Below are positions 17,405 to 25,571 of a stretch of 34,888 bases of DNA, piece by piece. Below the pieces are notes generated by a model. It worked only from the letters and a program-made list of their open reading frames with translations, did not search any database and had not been told where the DNA came from. A program made the translations under genes and the position numbers. Location of the stretch: NCBI GenBank assembly GCA_964642165.1, contig CAZXOC010000043.1, positions 1 through 34,888 of the forward strand. The letters run 5' to 3'. Source of the DNA: CAYRVX01 sp964642165 (GTDB lineage: Bacteria > Planctomycetota > Phycisphaerae > SM23-33). Position 1 is the first letter of the stretch. Each line of letters opens with the position of its first letter.

Positions 17405-19828
17405 ATGAACGAACCACCGGACCAGCCCGATATCCTCCGCTTCGCCTCGCTGATCGCCCATCAGCTCCAGGCGCCGATCGGCGCGGTCGGGACGATCCTC
17501 CAGGCCCTCATCGGGGAGTATGCCGGGCCCCTGACGCCCAAGCAGAAGGACCTGCTCCGCCGCGCGCACGCCCGCTGCGACGAGGGGCTCGCCACCGTGC
17601 GGCGCATGCTGGCCATCGTTTCGGCCATGGCCAGCCGCGGCGCGACGGACGAGGTCACGGACCTCGCCGCCCTCCTGCCGAAGGTCCTGGCGCGCTACCA
17701 GGGCCGGGCCGTCCAGCGCCACATCTCCCTTGTCTCGCAGACGAATATCGAGCCGGCGCCCGTGGGCGGGACGGAGGCGGCCTTTGCGGAGGTCCTCGCC
17801 GCGCTGCTGAACAACGCGATGAAGTACACGCCCGACCACGGGCGCATCCGCGTCCGCCTGGGCGCCGACGCGGCCGCGGGGCGCCTGCGCCTCTCGGTGG
17901 CCGACTCCGGCGTGGGGATCCCCGAGCCGGAGCGAGAGAAGGTCTTCGAGCCGTTCTTCCGCGGCGCCGTCGCGCGGCGGTCGTCCCGGGAGGGCACCGG
18001 CCTGGGGCTGAGCTTCGTCCGGGCCATCGTCGAGCAGGCCGGCGGCAGCGCCCGCGCCGGGAAGGCCGACCTCGGCGGCGCGGAGATCACCGTCGTGCTG
18101 CCGGCCGCCGAGCCGGCCGACCGGGAGCAGACAGGAGACAGAAAGATGCCCAAGGTCATGAAGGTGGTCATCATCGGCGGCGTGGCGGCCGGTCCCAAGG
18201 TCGCCTCCAAGGTGGTGCGCCTCATGCCCGACGCCGACGTGACCGTCGTGGAGCAGGAGCAGTTCCTCTCCTACGTCGGCTGCGGGCTGCCCTACTACAT
18301 CTGCGGGCTGGTCAAGGACCAGTCCGAGCTGATGTGCACCCCGGCGGGCATGGTCCGGGACACCGTCTTCTTCCAGAAGATGCGCAATCTCCACGTGCTG
18401 AGCCACACCCAGGCCCTCGACATCGACCGGGCGGCCAGGCGGGTCCGCATCCGCGACCTCCAGAACGGGCAGGAGACCCAGCTCGACTACGACAAGCTCG
18501 TCCTGGCGACGGGCTCGACGCCGCTGCGCCTGTCGGTGCCCGGGTCGGACCTGCAGAACATTTTCGGCCTGCACGGCATGCGGGACGCCGAGGGGATCCG
18601 CGCCCTGCTGAGCCGGGGCCGCGCCCACGACGTCGTCATCGTCGGGGGAAACCTGCTGGGCATGGTGATGGCCGAGCCGCTCTCGTACGCCGGCTGCCGC
18701 GTCACCATCGTCGAGAAGCTGCCCCAGACGCTGCCGATCCTGGACTGGGAGATGGCCCGGCTGGTCGAGCTGCACCTGGAGAGCAAGGGCGTCAAGGTCT
18801 TGACGAACACGCGGGTGCGGTCGTTCCGGGGCGACGGGAAGGTCTCCGGCGTCGTGACGGACCGGGGCGACGTGCCGGCGGACCTGGTGGTCATGGGCAT
18901 CGGCGTGGAGCCCAACGTGGCGCTGGCGCGCCAGGCGGAGGTAGCCCTCGGCGAGACGGGCGCGATCCGGGTGGACCAGCACATGCGGACGTCCGACCCG
19001 GATATCTACGCCGCGGGCGACTGCGTGGAGTGCCGGGACATCCTGACGGACCGCCCCTGCTACGTGCCGCTGGGCTCGACGGCGAACAAGCAGGGGCGCG
19101 TCGCCGCCGTCAACGTCTGCGGCGGCAGCGACACCTTCCCCGGCGTGCTCGCCAGCCACATCTGCCAGGTCTTCGACTACTGCGTCGCGCGGACCGGACT
19201 CAGCGAGACGGAGGCCCGCGAGCTGGGCTACGACGTCGTCTGCGCCCTCGCGCCGGCGCCCGACCGCGAGCACTACCTGCCCACCAGCCGCATGCTCCTG
19301 CTCAAGCTCGTCGCCGACCGCCAGACGCACCGCCTGCTCGGCGCCCAGGCCGTCGGACCCGGCGCCGGCGACAAGCGGATCGACATCGCCGCCATGGCCA
19401 TCACCGCCGGCATGACCGTCCACCGGCTCGCCAACGTCGACCTGTGCTACTCCCCGCCCTACTCCCCGGGCATGGACAACATCATCACCGCTGCCAACGT
19501 CGCGCGCAACAAGCTCGCCGGGCACATGGTCGGCGTGACGGCCCGCGAGGTCCGCGAGAAGCTCCAGCGCGGCGACGACTTCGTCTTCCTGGACGTCCGG
19601 ACGCCCGGCGAGTACGAACAGGTGCGCCTGCCCGGCTCGACGTCCATCGCCCTCTGCACCCTCCGCGGGCGCCTCGGGGAGCTGCCGCGAGACAAGGAGA
19701 TCGTCACGTTCTCCCGGATCTCGCTGCGGGGCTACGAGGCCGCCCTCGTCCTGCGGGCCGCCGGCTTCGGCGACGTCCGCACCCTCGATGGCGGGGTGGA
19801 GATGTGGCCGTACGAGAAGATCCAGTAG
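17405..19828 (+). CDS. Histidine kinase fused in frame to CoA-disulfide-reductase/rhodanese-like flavoprotein
   Basis: One open frame of 807 aa from the ATG at 17405. Residues 1-247 are a short histidine kinase without a sensor domain: H-box IAHQLQAPI (phospho-acceptor H19), N-box LLNNAMKYTP, G1 DSGVGIP, F-box EPFFRG and G2 EGTGLGL. From M248 (18146) the protein is a typical 560-aa CoA-disulfide-reductase type enzyme, numbered here from that Met: FAD motif GGVAAG (11-16), redox cysteine in YVGCGLPYY (C46), NAD motif VIVGGNLLG, and AAGDC in the second FAD motif. A C-terminal rhodanese domain (about 460-560) follows. Its expected catalytic Cys is Ser523 (TFSRISLRGYEA). These enzymes reduce CoA- or polysulfide-type disulfides with NAD(P)H. 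An SD-preceded ATG at 18146 may give the reductase separately. The fusion suggests redox sensing coupled to signalling, as an inference. Confidence 0.85.
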   Translation: MNEPPDQPDILRFASLIAHQLQAPIGAVGTILQALIGEYAGPLTPKQKDLLRRAHARCDEGLATVRRMLAIVSAMASRGATDEVTDLAALLPKVLARYQGRAVQRHISLVSQTNIEPAPVGGTEAAFAEVLAALLNNAMKYTPDHGRIRVRLGADAAAGRLRLSVADSGVGIPEPEREKVFEPFFRGAVARRSSREGTGLGLSFVRAIVEQAGGSARAGKADLGGAEITVVLPAAEPADREQTGDRKMPKVMKVVIIGGVAAGPKVASKVVRLMPDADVTVVEQEQFLSYVGCGLPYYICGLVKDQSELMCTPAGMVRDTVFFQKMRNLHVLSHTQALDIDRAARRVRIRDLQNGQETQLDYDKLVLATGSTPLRLSVPGSDLQNIFGLHGMRDAEGIRALLSRGRAHDVVIVGGNLLGMVMAEPLSYAGCRVTIVEKLPQTLPILDWEMARLVELHLESKGVKVLTNTRVRSFRGDGKVSGVVTDRGDVPADLVVMGIGVEPNVALARQAEVALGETGAIRVDQHMRTSDPDIYAAGDCVECRDILTDRPCYVPLGSTANKQGRVAAVNVCGGSDTFPGVLASHICQVFDYCVARTGLSETEARELGYDVVCALAPAPDREHYLPTSRMLLLKLVADRQTHRLLGAQAVGPGAGDKRIDIAAMAITAGMTVHRLANVDLCYSPPYSPGMDNIITAANVARNKLAGHMVGVTAREVREKLQRGDDFVFLDVRTPGEYEQVRLPGSTSIALCTLRGRLGELPRDKEIVTFSRISLRGYEAALVLRAAGFGDVRTLDGGVEMWPYEKIQ
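18133..18148 (+). promoter_or_regulatory. Internal ribosome-binding site and start within the kinase/CoADR frame
   Basis: AGGAGA at 18133-18138 is followed seven bases later by ATG at 18146, in frame, exactly where the reductase homology begins (MPKVMKVVIIGG). No stop codon separates the kinase from the reductase. The reductase may therefore be made both as a fusion and alone, or a former stop codon has been lost. Confidence 0.6.
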
Positions 19829-19960
19829 GGCTCGGCCGCCGCCGCGCGGGAACTCGGGCCGTCGCCGTCCCCGCGCCGGGGCGCGGCGTACATCGACGCG
19901 GGGATCGCCGAGGACGAGCCGGCGCTGGACGGCGGAGCGCTCCGGGCCTGCCCCCTCCCG

Positions 19961-21367
19961 TCAGGACGCCAGTTCGAGCACGGACGTGCCGCGGGGCAGA
20001 TCGAAACAGGCGGTCACGCCGCCGCCGTCACGCCGCCACGTCCCGGCGGCCAGTTGGGACGCCTTGGCCACCTGCTTGAGCGTCTTGGCCCTCCCGGCTC
20101 GACGCAGCGTCACGGCCTTCGCCGCCGCCTCCTTGACACCCAGCGTGAACCGCGGGCTGGCGAAGGGGGCCTGGAAGGTAAGCTGCCCGCCCTTCCGCTC
20201 GATCCGCGTCAGCTCCCTCGCCGCCCAGTAGCGGGCGATCTCGCTGATCTTCATCCAGACCGTCCGGTCGCGGTAGCGCCCCTCCAGGGCCAGAACGACC
20301 CGCTGGAAGGCCTGGAAGCCCTTCTTCGTGCCCTGGGTGTACATGCCGGGCCAGTGGCACAGCATGACGGCGGGCTCGCCGCGCTCGATGAGCTCCACCA
20401 GCCGCCCGCTCGTAGCGCCGCGATTGGCGTAGCGGTCGCCCTCCGGCGTGCGGTCGCCGTCCCACCCGCCGAACCAGTCGCCCGTGCCGGCGGGAACGTT
20501 CACCACGACCTTGGGATGGTCCGCCTCGAGGCCGGAAACGTGCTCCAGCTTCGGCTGCGTGCTCTCCTTGCCGCCGGAGACGTACTTGAAGTAGTGCGGC
20601 AGCTCGGCGGCGAAGACGTCGCGGACGGCCTCGCCGACGGCCTGCGACAGCTCGGACTTGACCCGGCTGCCGAAGCCCCCCGGCGTCGTGATGCCCTCGC
20701 AGGGGATCTCGCAGTTCTTCAGGATCCGCAGGGCGTAGGCGAGATACGCCGCCAGCTCGTCGACGCTCTTCTTGCCGCGGGGGTAGGAGTTCTCCATGGT
20801 CGCGGAGCTGATCTCCGCCATGGGCCGGCCCGTGCGCAGGTCGATCACCCGCGTGTGCGTGATCATCTCCGGGTGGATGTCCCAGTTGGGCAGCATCAGC
20901 TCGCGGACGAGCTTCCGGCTCGCCAGGAGCTCCCGCCGCGACCAGCCGGGCAGCTCCCGGTCCAGCCAGCCCACGCACGCCGGGTACGGCACGACGCTGT
21001 ACTTGCCCTTGACCCCGTGAGCGGCGCACCACTGGCCGAACTCGCGGACGAAGGCGTCGGGGATCTCGCGCGGCCAGGTCTTCCACGGCTTCTTGTAGCT
21101 CGCCCGGCTGGGCCAGGCCTCGGCGAACTGCGGCATGCAGAAGTGCCCCATGTTCACCAGGCACGTGGAGTCGTCGATGAAGAACGACAGGGGCACCCGC
21201 CCCTGGGGGTTGAGCACGGTCACGCCCTCGGCCGGCCGCGGCCGCGAGCCCGCGGGCTTGTCCCGCGCGCCGCCGCGCGACGCCAGCAGCCCCGCGGCGC
21301 CGACCGCCGCGCCCTGGACGAACCGCCGCCTCGAACAGGTCGGCCTCGGGGGAACGGGTTGCGTCAT
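19961..21367 (-). CDS. Tat-exported protein of unknown function, weakly deacetylase-like
   Basis: The product is 468 aa from the ATG at 21367, with GGAGG seven bases upstream; the longer frame adds 15 residues without support. The N-terminus is a Tat signal (CSRRRFVQGAAVGAAG). The mature part starts with PLSFFIDDSTCLVNMGHF, reminiscent of the DD-containing first strand of polysaccharide-deacetylase barrels. Later come NWDIHPEMITHT, GITTPGGFGSRVKSE and AVMLCHWPGMYT, with His and Asp residues that could bind metal. I do not recognise the family with certainty. The gene follows the sulfatase in the same direction, with 103 bases between them holding its own promoter. Both are exported, so a carbohydrate-related role is plausible but unproven. 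Confidence 0.75.
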   Translation of the reverse strand: MTQPVPPRPTCSRRRFVQGAAVGAAGLLASRGGARDKPAGSRPRPAEGVTVLNPQGRVPLSFFIDDSTCLVNMGHFCMPQFAEAWPSRASYKKPWKTWPREIPDAFVREFGQWCAAHGVKGKYSVVPYPACVGWLDRELPGWSRRELLASRKLVRELMLPNWDIHPEMITHTRVIDLRTGRPMAEISSATMENSYPRGKKSVDELAAYLAYALRILKNCEIPCEGITTPGGFGSRVKSELSQAVGEAVRDVFAAELPHYFKYVSGGKESTQPKLEHVSGLEADHPKVVVNVPAGTGDWFGGWDGDRTPEGDRYANRGATSGRLVELIERGEPAVMLCHWPGMYTQGTKKGFQAFQRVVLALEGRYRDRTVWMKISEIARYWAARELTRIERKGGQLTFQAPFASPRFTLGVKEAAAKAVTLRRAGRAKTLKQVAKASQLAAGTWRRDGGGVTACFDLPRGTSVLELAS

Positions 21368-21427
21368 CTCGCACCTCCGGCAGGATGGGAAGGCAGACAC
21401 CCGGGCATCCAACGATGCGACGGGCTG

Positions 21428-21456
21428 ATTCTATCCCGCCGACCGCCGAGGGACAA
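21428..21456 (-). promoter_or_regulatory. Candidate promoter for the Tat-exported unknown gene
   Basis: On the minus strand TTGTCC (21451-21456), a 17-base spacer, then TAGAAT (21428-21433). It lies in the 103-base gap after the sulfatase stop and would begin transcription near 21421, about 54 bases before the ATG. Confidence 0.5.
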
Positions 21457-21470
21457 TCCCTCCGGGCGCC

Positions 21471-22934
21471 TCAGCCCTGCGGGCCGACCAGGTATGGCTT
21501 GGCGATCTCGTCGCGGCGGCGCTCGACCCAGCGGGCCAGCAGGCGGCGGTGGCGGTTCAGCTCGTCGCGCCGGGCCGGCTCGGCGGCGAGGTTCTTCATC
21601 TCCCCGGGGTCCTCCTGGAGATCGACGAGCGTCTCGCGCCCGCGGCCGGAATCGTACACGCAGTACTTGTACCGCGCCGTCCGCACCATCCGCCCGTTCT
21701 GGCTCTCGACGACGACGTGATCGCGCCACGCCTGGAGGGGGAGGCCCTCGGCCAGCGGGCGCAGGCTCCGGCCGGGCAGGCCCTTCGCAGCGCCCGCGCC
21801 GGCGAAGTCGCACAGCGTCGGCAGCAGGTCCAGGCCGTTGGAGACCAGGTGCGACTCGTCCACCTTCCCCTTGGGCACCACGCCCGGCCAGGACATCAGG
21901 AAGGGGATTCGCGCGGCCTCCTCGTAGAGGACGGACTTGTGCTCGAGGCGGTGGGCGGCGTCGTGGTCGCCGTGGTCGCTGGTGAAGACCACCAGCGTGC
22001 GCTTCGCCAAGCCGGCGTCGTGCAGCGCGGCGAGGACCTGGCCGATCTTGCGGTCCACCATCTCGGTCAGGCGGCAGTACGCCCAGCGGTGGAGCCGCCA
22101 GTCGTCCTCGCCCCAGCGGTCGCGGACGAACGCACGGAACGCCCGCGCCTGAACGTAGCGGCTGGTGATGCACGGCGGCTCGCCCTTGGGGACCTGGAAG
22201 TTCGCCGGCAGCGGCGGGCAGTGGTCGCGGACGAACCGCTTCAGGTCGCCGCTCGTGCGGGCCTTGGCCAGCAGCGATTCGCAGACCTTTGAGTCCACGT
22301 TGCCGACCGCCTCCTGGCCGAGGCTCCGCCGGTACGCGTTGATCGCCATGTAGCAGATGTCGTGCGGGTTGATGAACGAGGCGAACAGGAAGAACGGCTT
22401 GTCGTGCCGCGCGCGGAGGAACGCCACGCACGCGTCGGCGAGCCGCTGGCGGCTGTCGGCGCGAAGGAAGCGATAGCCCTCCTTCCGCATGGCGGCGGTG
22501 AGGTTCGCCGGCACGTGCACCTTCCCGCCGTAGGCCGTCTCGTACCCCGCCCGGCGAAGCACCGGCCCCAGCGAGCCGTCGATCATCTCGCGCGGCACCC
22601 GGATGCGCGTGTTGTTCAGCCGCATCCCCACCGCGCTGGGCATGCGCCCGGTCTGGAGGCTCAGGCGGCTGGGCACGCAGACGGGGTTGGTGGCGTAGGC
22701 CCGCTCGAAGCGCACGCCCGAGGCGGCCAGGGCGTCCAGCGCGGGGGTCTTGAGGTGGGCGTTGCCCGTGCAGCTCATCATGCCGGCGTGCTGCTGGTCG
22801 GTCATGACGAAGAGGATGTTGGGCCGGTCCGGCGCCTTGCGGACGGGCTTGCCGACCGCCCGAGCCGCCCGCAGCAGCCCCGGCGCCGCCAGGGCCCCCG
22901 CCCCGGCCTGGAGGAACTCGCGTCGATTAAGCAT
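21471..22934 (-). CDS. Exported sulfatase (formylglycine-dependent)
   Basis: The product is 487 aa from the ATG at 22934, preceded by GGGAGAGA. The N-terminus NRREFLQAGAGALAAPGLL is a Tat-like signal. Sulfatase features: NILFVMTDQQH (39-49), with metal-binding D46; NPVCVPSRLSLQTGR, where C86 in the C-x-P-S-R motif is the Cys to be converted to formylglycine; GGKVHVP; and FTSDHGDH, which supplies further metal ligands. The length is normal for the family. It removes sulfate esters from sulfated glycans or similar substrates outside the cytoplasm. The exact substrate cannot be told. The maturation enzyme is not in the window. Confidence 0.93.
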   Translation of the reverse strand: MLNRREFLQAGAGALAAPGLLRAARAVGKPVRKAPDRPNILFVMTDQQHAGMMSCTGNAHLKTPALDALAASGVRFERAYATNPVCVPSRLSLQTGRMPSAVGMRLNNTRIRVPREMIDGSLGPVLRRAGYETAYGGKVHVPANLTAAMRKEGYRFLRADSRQRLADACVAFLRARHDKPFFLFASFINPHDICYMAINAYRRSLGQEAVGNVDSKVCESLLAKARTSGDLKRFVRDHCPPLPANFQVPKGEPPCITSRYVQARAFRAFVRDRWGEDDWRLHRWAYCRLTEMVDRKIGQVLAALHDAGLAKRTLVVFTSDHGDHDAAHRLEHKSVLYEEAARIPFLMSWPGVVPKGKVDESHLVSNGLDLLPTLCDFAGAGAAKGLPGRSLRPLAEGLPLQAWRDHVVVESQNGRMVRTARYKYCVYDSGRGRETLVDLQEDPGEMKNLAAEPARRDELNRHRRLLARWVERRRDEIAKPYLVGPQG

Positions 22935-23042
22935 GGCGTCTCTCCCGCAATTCGCGTCCGTCGTTCCAGGGGGCCAGGATACGCCAAACGCCCCGCCGCC
23001 GGAAGGACGGCTCGTGCCATCGCGCCGGTCGGCCGAACGGTG

Positions 23043-23071
23043 TTGAAGCCGGCGCGCCGCGGTGATAGACT
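23043..23071 (+). promoter_or_regulatory. Candidate promoter for the three-gene cassette at 23129-25547
   Basis: TTGAAG (23043-23048), a 17-base spacer, then TAGACT (23066-23071), preceded by TGA, i.e. also an extended -10. Transcription would start near 23078, about 50 bases before the first ATG. Confidence 0.5.
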
Positions 23072-23128
23072 TTCCCGCTGCCGACCGCCGGCCCCGGCGC
23101 CGCGGCGGCAAGGGCCGGAGGGCCAGGC

Positions 23129-23896
23129 ATGGCGCGGATCCGTCCGGAACAGATCGAGGCGCTCGAGCAGAGCGCCCAGCTCCGATTCGAGGACGAGATG
23201 GTCCGGCACCTCGGGCAGTTCGCGCCGGGGCACTGCCGGGCCATCGGCGCCCCGGCGGTCCGCGAGGTCATCCGTCTCGGCATGCAGCGGGCTGGGACGT
23301 ACGGGCTGACCCGTCGCGGGGCGGTGCGGTTCTACATCGAGCTGATGTTCCTCCTCGGCAGCGACTTCGACACCGACCCGCAGTACCCCTGGGCAAGCTG
23401 GGGCCTCAACGGGCGGTGGACCGACGACCAGATGGCGCGGGCGGACCAGCTCCACGCGCGGCTCCAGGACTACCTGGACAAGACGGCCGGCCCCGGCCGC
23501 CAGTACGCCCTCGACGCCATGCGGACGCTGCGGGACACGCCGCCCGGGAGCCTTGCGCCGTCGGCCGCAGGCCGCCCGGACGCGCTGTTCCGCGAGATGG
23601 AGCGGATCTACCCGCGGAAGTGCCGCTACGTGGGCGACGGGCCCCTGCGGGCGCTGATCGCGCGCGGCGAAGACCTGGCCAGGACGCACGGCCTGACCAG
23701 CGACAGGGGCGCCGCCTTGTTCACGGCCCTCATCTTCGTCATGGGCCACGGCCTCGCCGACGACCCGCTGCACCCGTGGGTCGCCAAGACGCTGCGCGAC
23801 GCGTCGATCACGGATCCGGACGAGCTCGCCGAGCGCCTGGAGGCCCGGGCGCGGACCTACCTGGCCCGCGCGCTGAAGAACCTGGAGAGGCGGTAG
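23129..23896 (+). CDS. Cytoplasmic protein with an internal duplication, possible secretion-system accessory
   Basis: The product is 255 aa with GGAGG seven bases upstream of the ATG and no signal peptide. It is built of two similar halves: YGLTRRGAVRFYIELMFLLG then DPQYPWASWGL (about 58-93), and HGLTSDRGAALFTALIFVMG then DPLHPWVAKTL (about 191-228). The pattern of a charged helix, a GLT turn, a hydrophobic helix and a DP-PW motif repeats. From memory, proteins with a RHL..F...C...G...REVIRLG start occur next to PAAR, VgrG or Rhs genes in proteobacteria and myxobacteria. No database check was possible. It is followed after four bases by the next gene, so the two are coupled. The molecular role is unknown. 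Confidence 0.75.
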   Translation: MARIRPEQIEALEQSAQLRFEDEMVRHLGQFAPGHCRAIGAPAVREVIRLGMQRAGTYGLTRRGAVRFYIELMFLLGSDFDTDPQYPWASWGLNGRWTDDQMARADQLHARLQDYLDKTAGPGRQYALDAMRTLRDTPPGSLAPSAAGRPDALFREMERIYPRKCRYVGDGPLRALIARGEDLARTHGLTSDRGAALFTALIFVMGHGLADDPLHPWVAKTLRDASITDPDELAERLEARARTYLARALKNLERR

Positions 23897-23900
23897 GACC

Positions 23901-24743
23901 ATGTGCGTCAGCGACAGCGGCGACAGCGAAACGCCCAGCTCCACCCCGGCGGCCGACAGCGAGACCGACGAGACCAGCGCCCCGTGCACGTCCTGCTCGA
24001 TCGCGTCGCAGACGGTCTCGACGGCGCGGGCGAACCGGGCGCGGACGCGCATCGGCGTGGCCGAACGGGTCACGCTGACGGTCTCGCCTTCCGATTCCGT
24101 CACGTGGTCCGTCGCCGGCGGCGGGACGCTCAGCTCCACCTCCGGCGCGTCGGTGACCTACACCGCGCCGGACCGCGCCGCGACGCCCACGATCACGGCC
24201 ACCGTCGGTGCCGCCACGTGCACCATCAGCTTCGAGGTCGTCGAGCCCGACGGGGCCTACCAGGTGCAGCACGGGACGACCTTCCACAACAACGGCACGG
24301 CCTCGGCCGGCTTCGCCGGCATCACCTACCTCGAGCCGAGGGACGTGTCGTTCGAGTACATCGAGATCAACGAGGGCAACTGCCCCGCGACGGCCACGGG
24401 CTGCTACAGCCACTGGAACAACATGACCCATCCCGCCTGGCCGGCCTGGGCGAGCGTCGGCGGAGGAAGCAACGCCACCGGCAGCGTCGTCGAAGGCCCC
24501 AACCACGACCCGGACTGCACCTACTGGGACTACGTCTACAGCGGCGACGTCAACTCGCCCTACACCGCCGGGGAGTTCACCTGGCCGATCCCCTGGGAGT
24601 TCCGCGTCAACGGCGGGGCCGCCAAGCAGTTCACCACGCTGAGGCAGCACGCCGAGTGTACGGTCACGACGGGGCAGGTGACGATCTCGAAGGGCGGGAT
24701 CACCGACTCAGCGATGCCCGCCGACGCGACGCATCAGCCCTGA
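23901..24743 (+). CDS. Ig-like-domain protein of unknown function
   Basis: The product is 280 aa and begins four bases after the previous stop, with a weak SD (TAGGA). The N-terminal 45 residues are Ser/Thr/Asp-rich, with a CTSC pair and no signal peptide. Residues about 46-115 form an Ig-like/bacterial-adhesin strand pattern, starting RARTRIGVAERVTLTVS and running through VTWSVAGGGTLSSTSGASVTYTAP. The rest (about 118-280) is a second domain with HGTTFHNNGTAS, YLEPRDVSFEYIEINEGNC, GCYSHWNNM and FTWPIPWEFRVNGG. I recall proteins of this architecture near PAAR/VgrG-type loci, where an unsignalled beta-rich protein could be injection-system cargo. This is a weak inference. It forms an operon with its two neighbours. 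Confidence 0.7.
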   Translation: MCVSDSGDSETPSSTPAADSETDETSAPCTSCSIASQTVSTARANRARTRIGVAERVTLTVSPSDSVTWSVAGGGTLSSTSGASVTYTAPDRAATPTITATVGAATCTISFEVVEPDGAYQVQHGTTFHNNGTASAGFAGITYLEPRDVSFEYIEINEGNCPATATGCYSHWNNMTHPAWPAWASVGGGSNATGSVVEGPNHDPDCTYWDYVYSGDVNSPYTAGEFTWPIPWEFRVNGGAAKQFTTLRQHAECTVTTGQVTISKGGITDSAMPADATHQP

Positions 24744-24773
24744 GCCCCGCCAGCCAAGAGGAGCGCGACAGCC

Positions 24774-25547
24774 ATGCCGGACGACGAGGCATACGAACGC
24801 CACCTGGCGCAGATCCGGTCCGCCTGCGAGGCTCGCGACCTGGACGCGCTGGAAGAAGCCTTGGGCGCCGTCGACGAGGCGTGGCTCCCGGCCGAGCCGG
24901 CCCGCCACGTGAACCTCCTGCGGGCCGCCTGCGACGAGGCGGGCAGTTGCCGCTTCTCCGACGAGGCCCGGGCCCGCGCCCTGATCGAGCGGCGGGCCGA
25001 GCAAGTCCTCGACGAGGCCGACGAGCCCCAGACGCACGTCAAGGTCCACGTGCTGGTGAGGCACCTCCGCCTGGAGCACGACATGCCCGCCATGGACCCC
25101 GCCGAGTGGCCCGCCCGGCGGACGGAGGCCGCCAAACTCTGGTTCGGCGTGTGGAAGGAGATGGAGGACCTCATCGACCCGGACTGGACGCCGACGGGAC
25201 CCGACACGGCCGTCAAGCCCTTCCGGCCCTCGGGCGACGTGCCCTTCATGCCCGGCATGAGCCCCAGCGACGTCCGCGACCCCGCCGTCCGCGCGGACTA
25301 CGAGCAGCACCTGGCCGCCAGCGCCGAGGTCTCCGAGCGGAACAAGCAGCAGCGCCTCCTCCGCAGGACCCGCCAGGAGTACACCGCGGAGTTCGAGGAC
25401 CACGTCGTCCGCCTCTACACGACCCCCCCCTACGACACGGCGGAACTGAGCGGCCACCTCGCGAAGCTCAAGGACGCGGCGATGAAGGACCGCCTGCTGC
25501 AGCAGGTCCGCGAGAGCGAGGAACGCCACCGCGCCCGTTCCGAGTGA
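24774..25547 (+). CDS. Conserved-looking hypothetical protein, highly charged and helical
   Basis: The product is 257 aa with AGAGGAG upstream of the ATG and no signal peptide or membrane segment. It is largely helical and acidic. There is a central Trp/Pro-containing linker (LWFGVWKEMEDLIDPDW, about 122-138) and a PGMSPSDVRDPAVRADYEQH stretch (about 160-179), then a charged helix and a second conserved-looking motif VVRLYTTPPYDTAEL (about 210-224). I recall the PGMSP..-DP..R..YE pattern from planctomycete hypotheticals, but no function is known to me. It is the last gene of the three-gene cassette, 30 bases after its neighbour, and ends 24 bases before the convergent GH99-like gene. Confidence 0.75.
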   Translation: MPDDEAYERHLAQIRSACEARDLDALEEALGAVDEAWLPAEPARHVNLLRAACDEAGSCRFSDEARARALIERRAEQVLDEADEPQTHVKVHVLVRHLRLEHDMPAMDPAEWPARRTEAAKLWFGVWKEMEDLIDPDWTPTGPDTAVKPFRPSGDVPFMPGMSPSDVRDPAVRADYEQHLAASAEVSERNKQQRLLRRTRQEYTAEFEDHVVRLYTTPPYDTAELSGHLAKLKDAAMKDRLLQQVRESEERHRARSE

Positions 25548-25571
25548 TCCGCCCCGAGCGCGCGGGGTCCG

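Noticed and set aside
17108..20079. Large frames on both strands over the kinase/CoADR gene
   Set aside because: The frame at 17405-19828 shows all kinase and flavoprotein motifs. The others are Arg/Gly/Ala or Asp/His-rich shadows.
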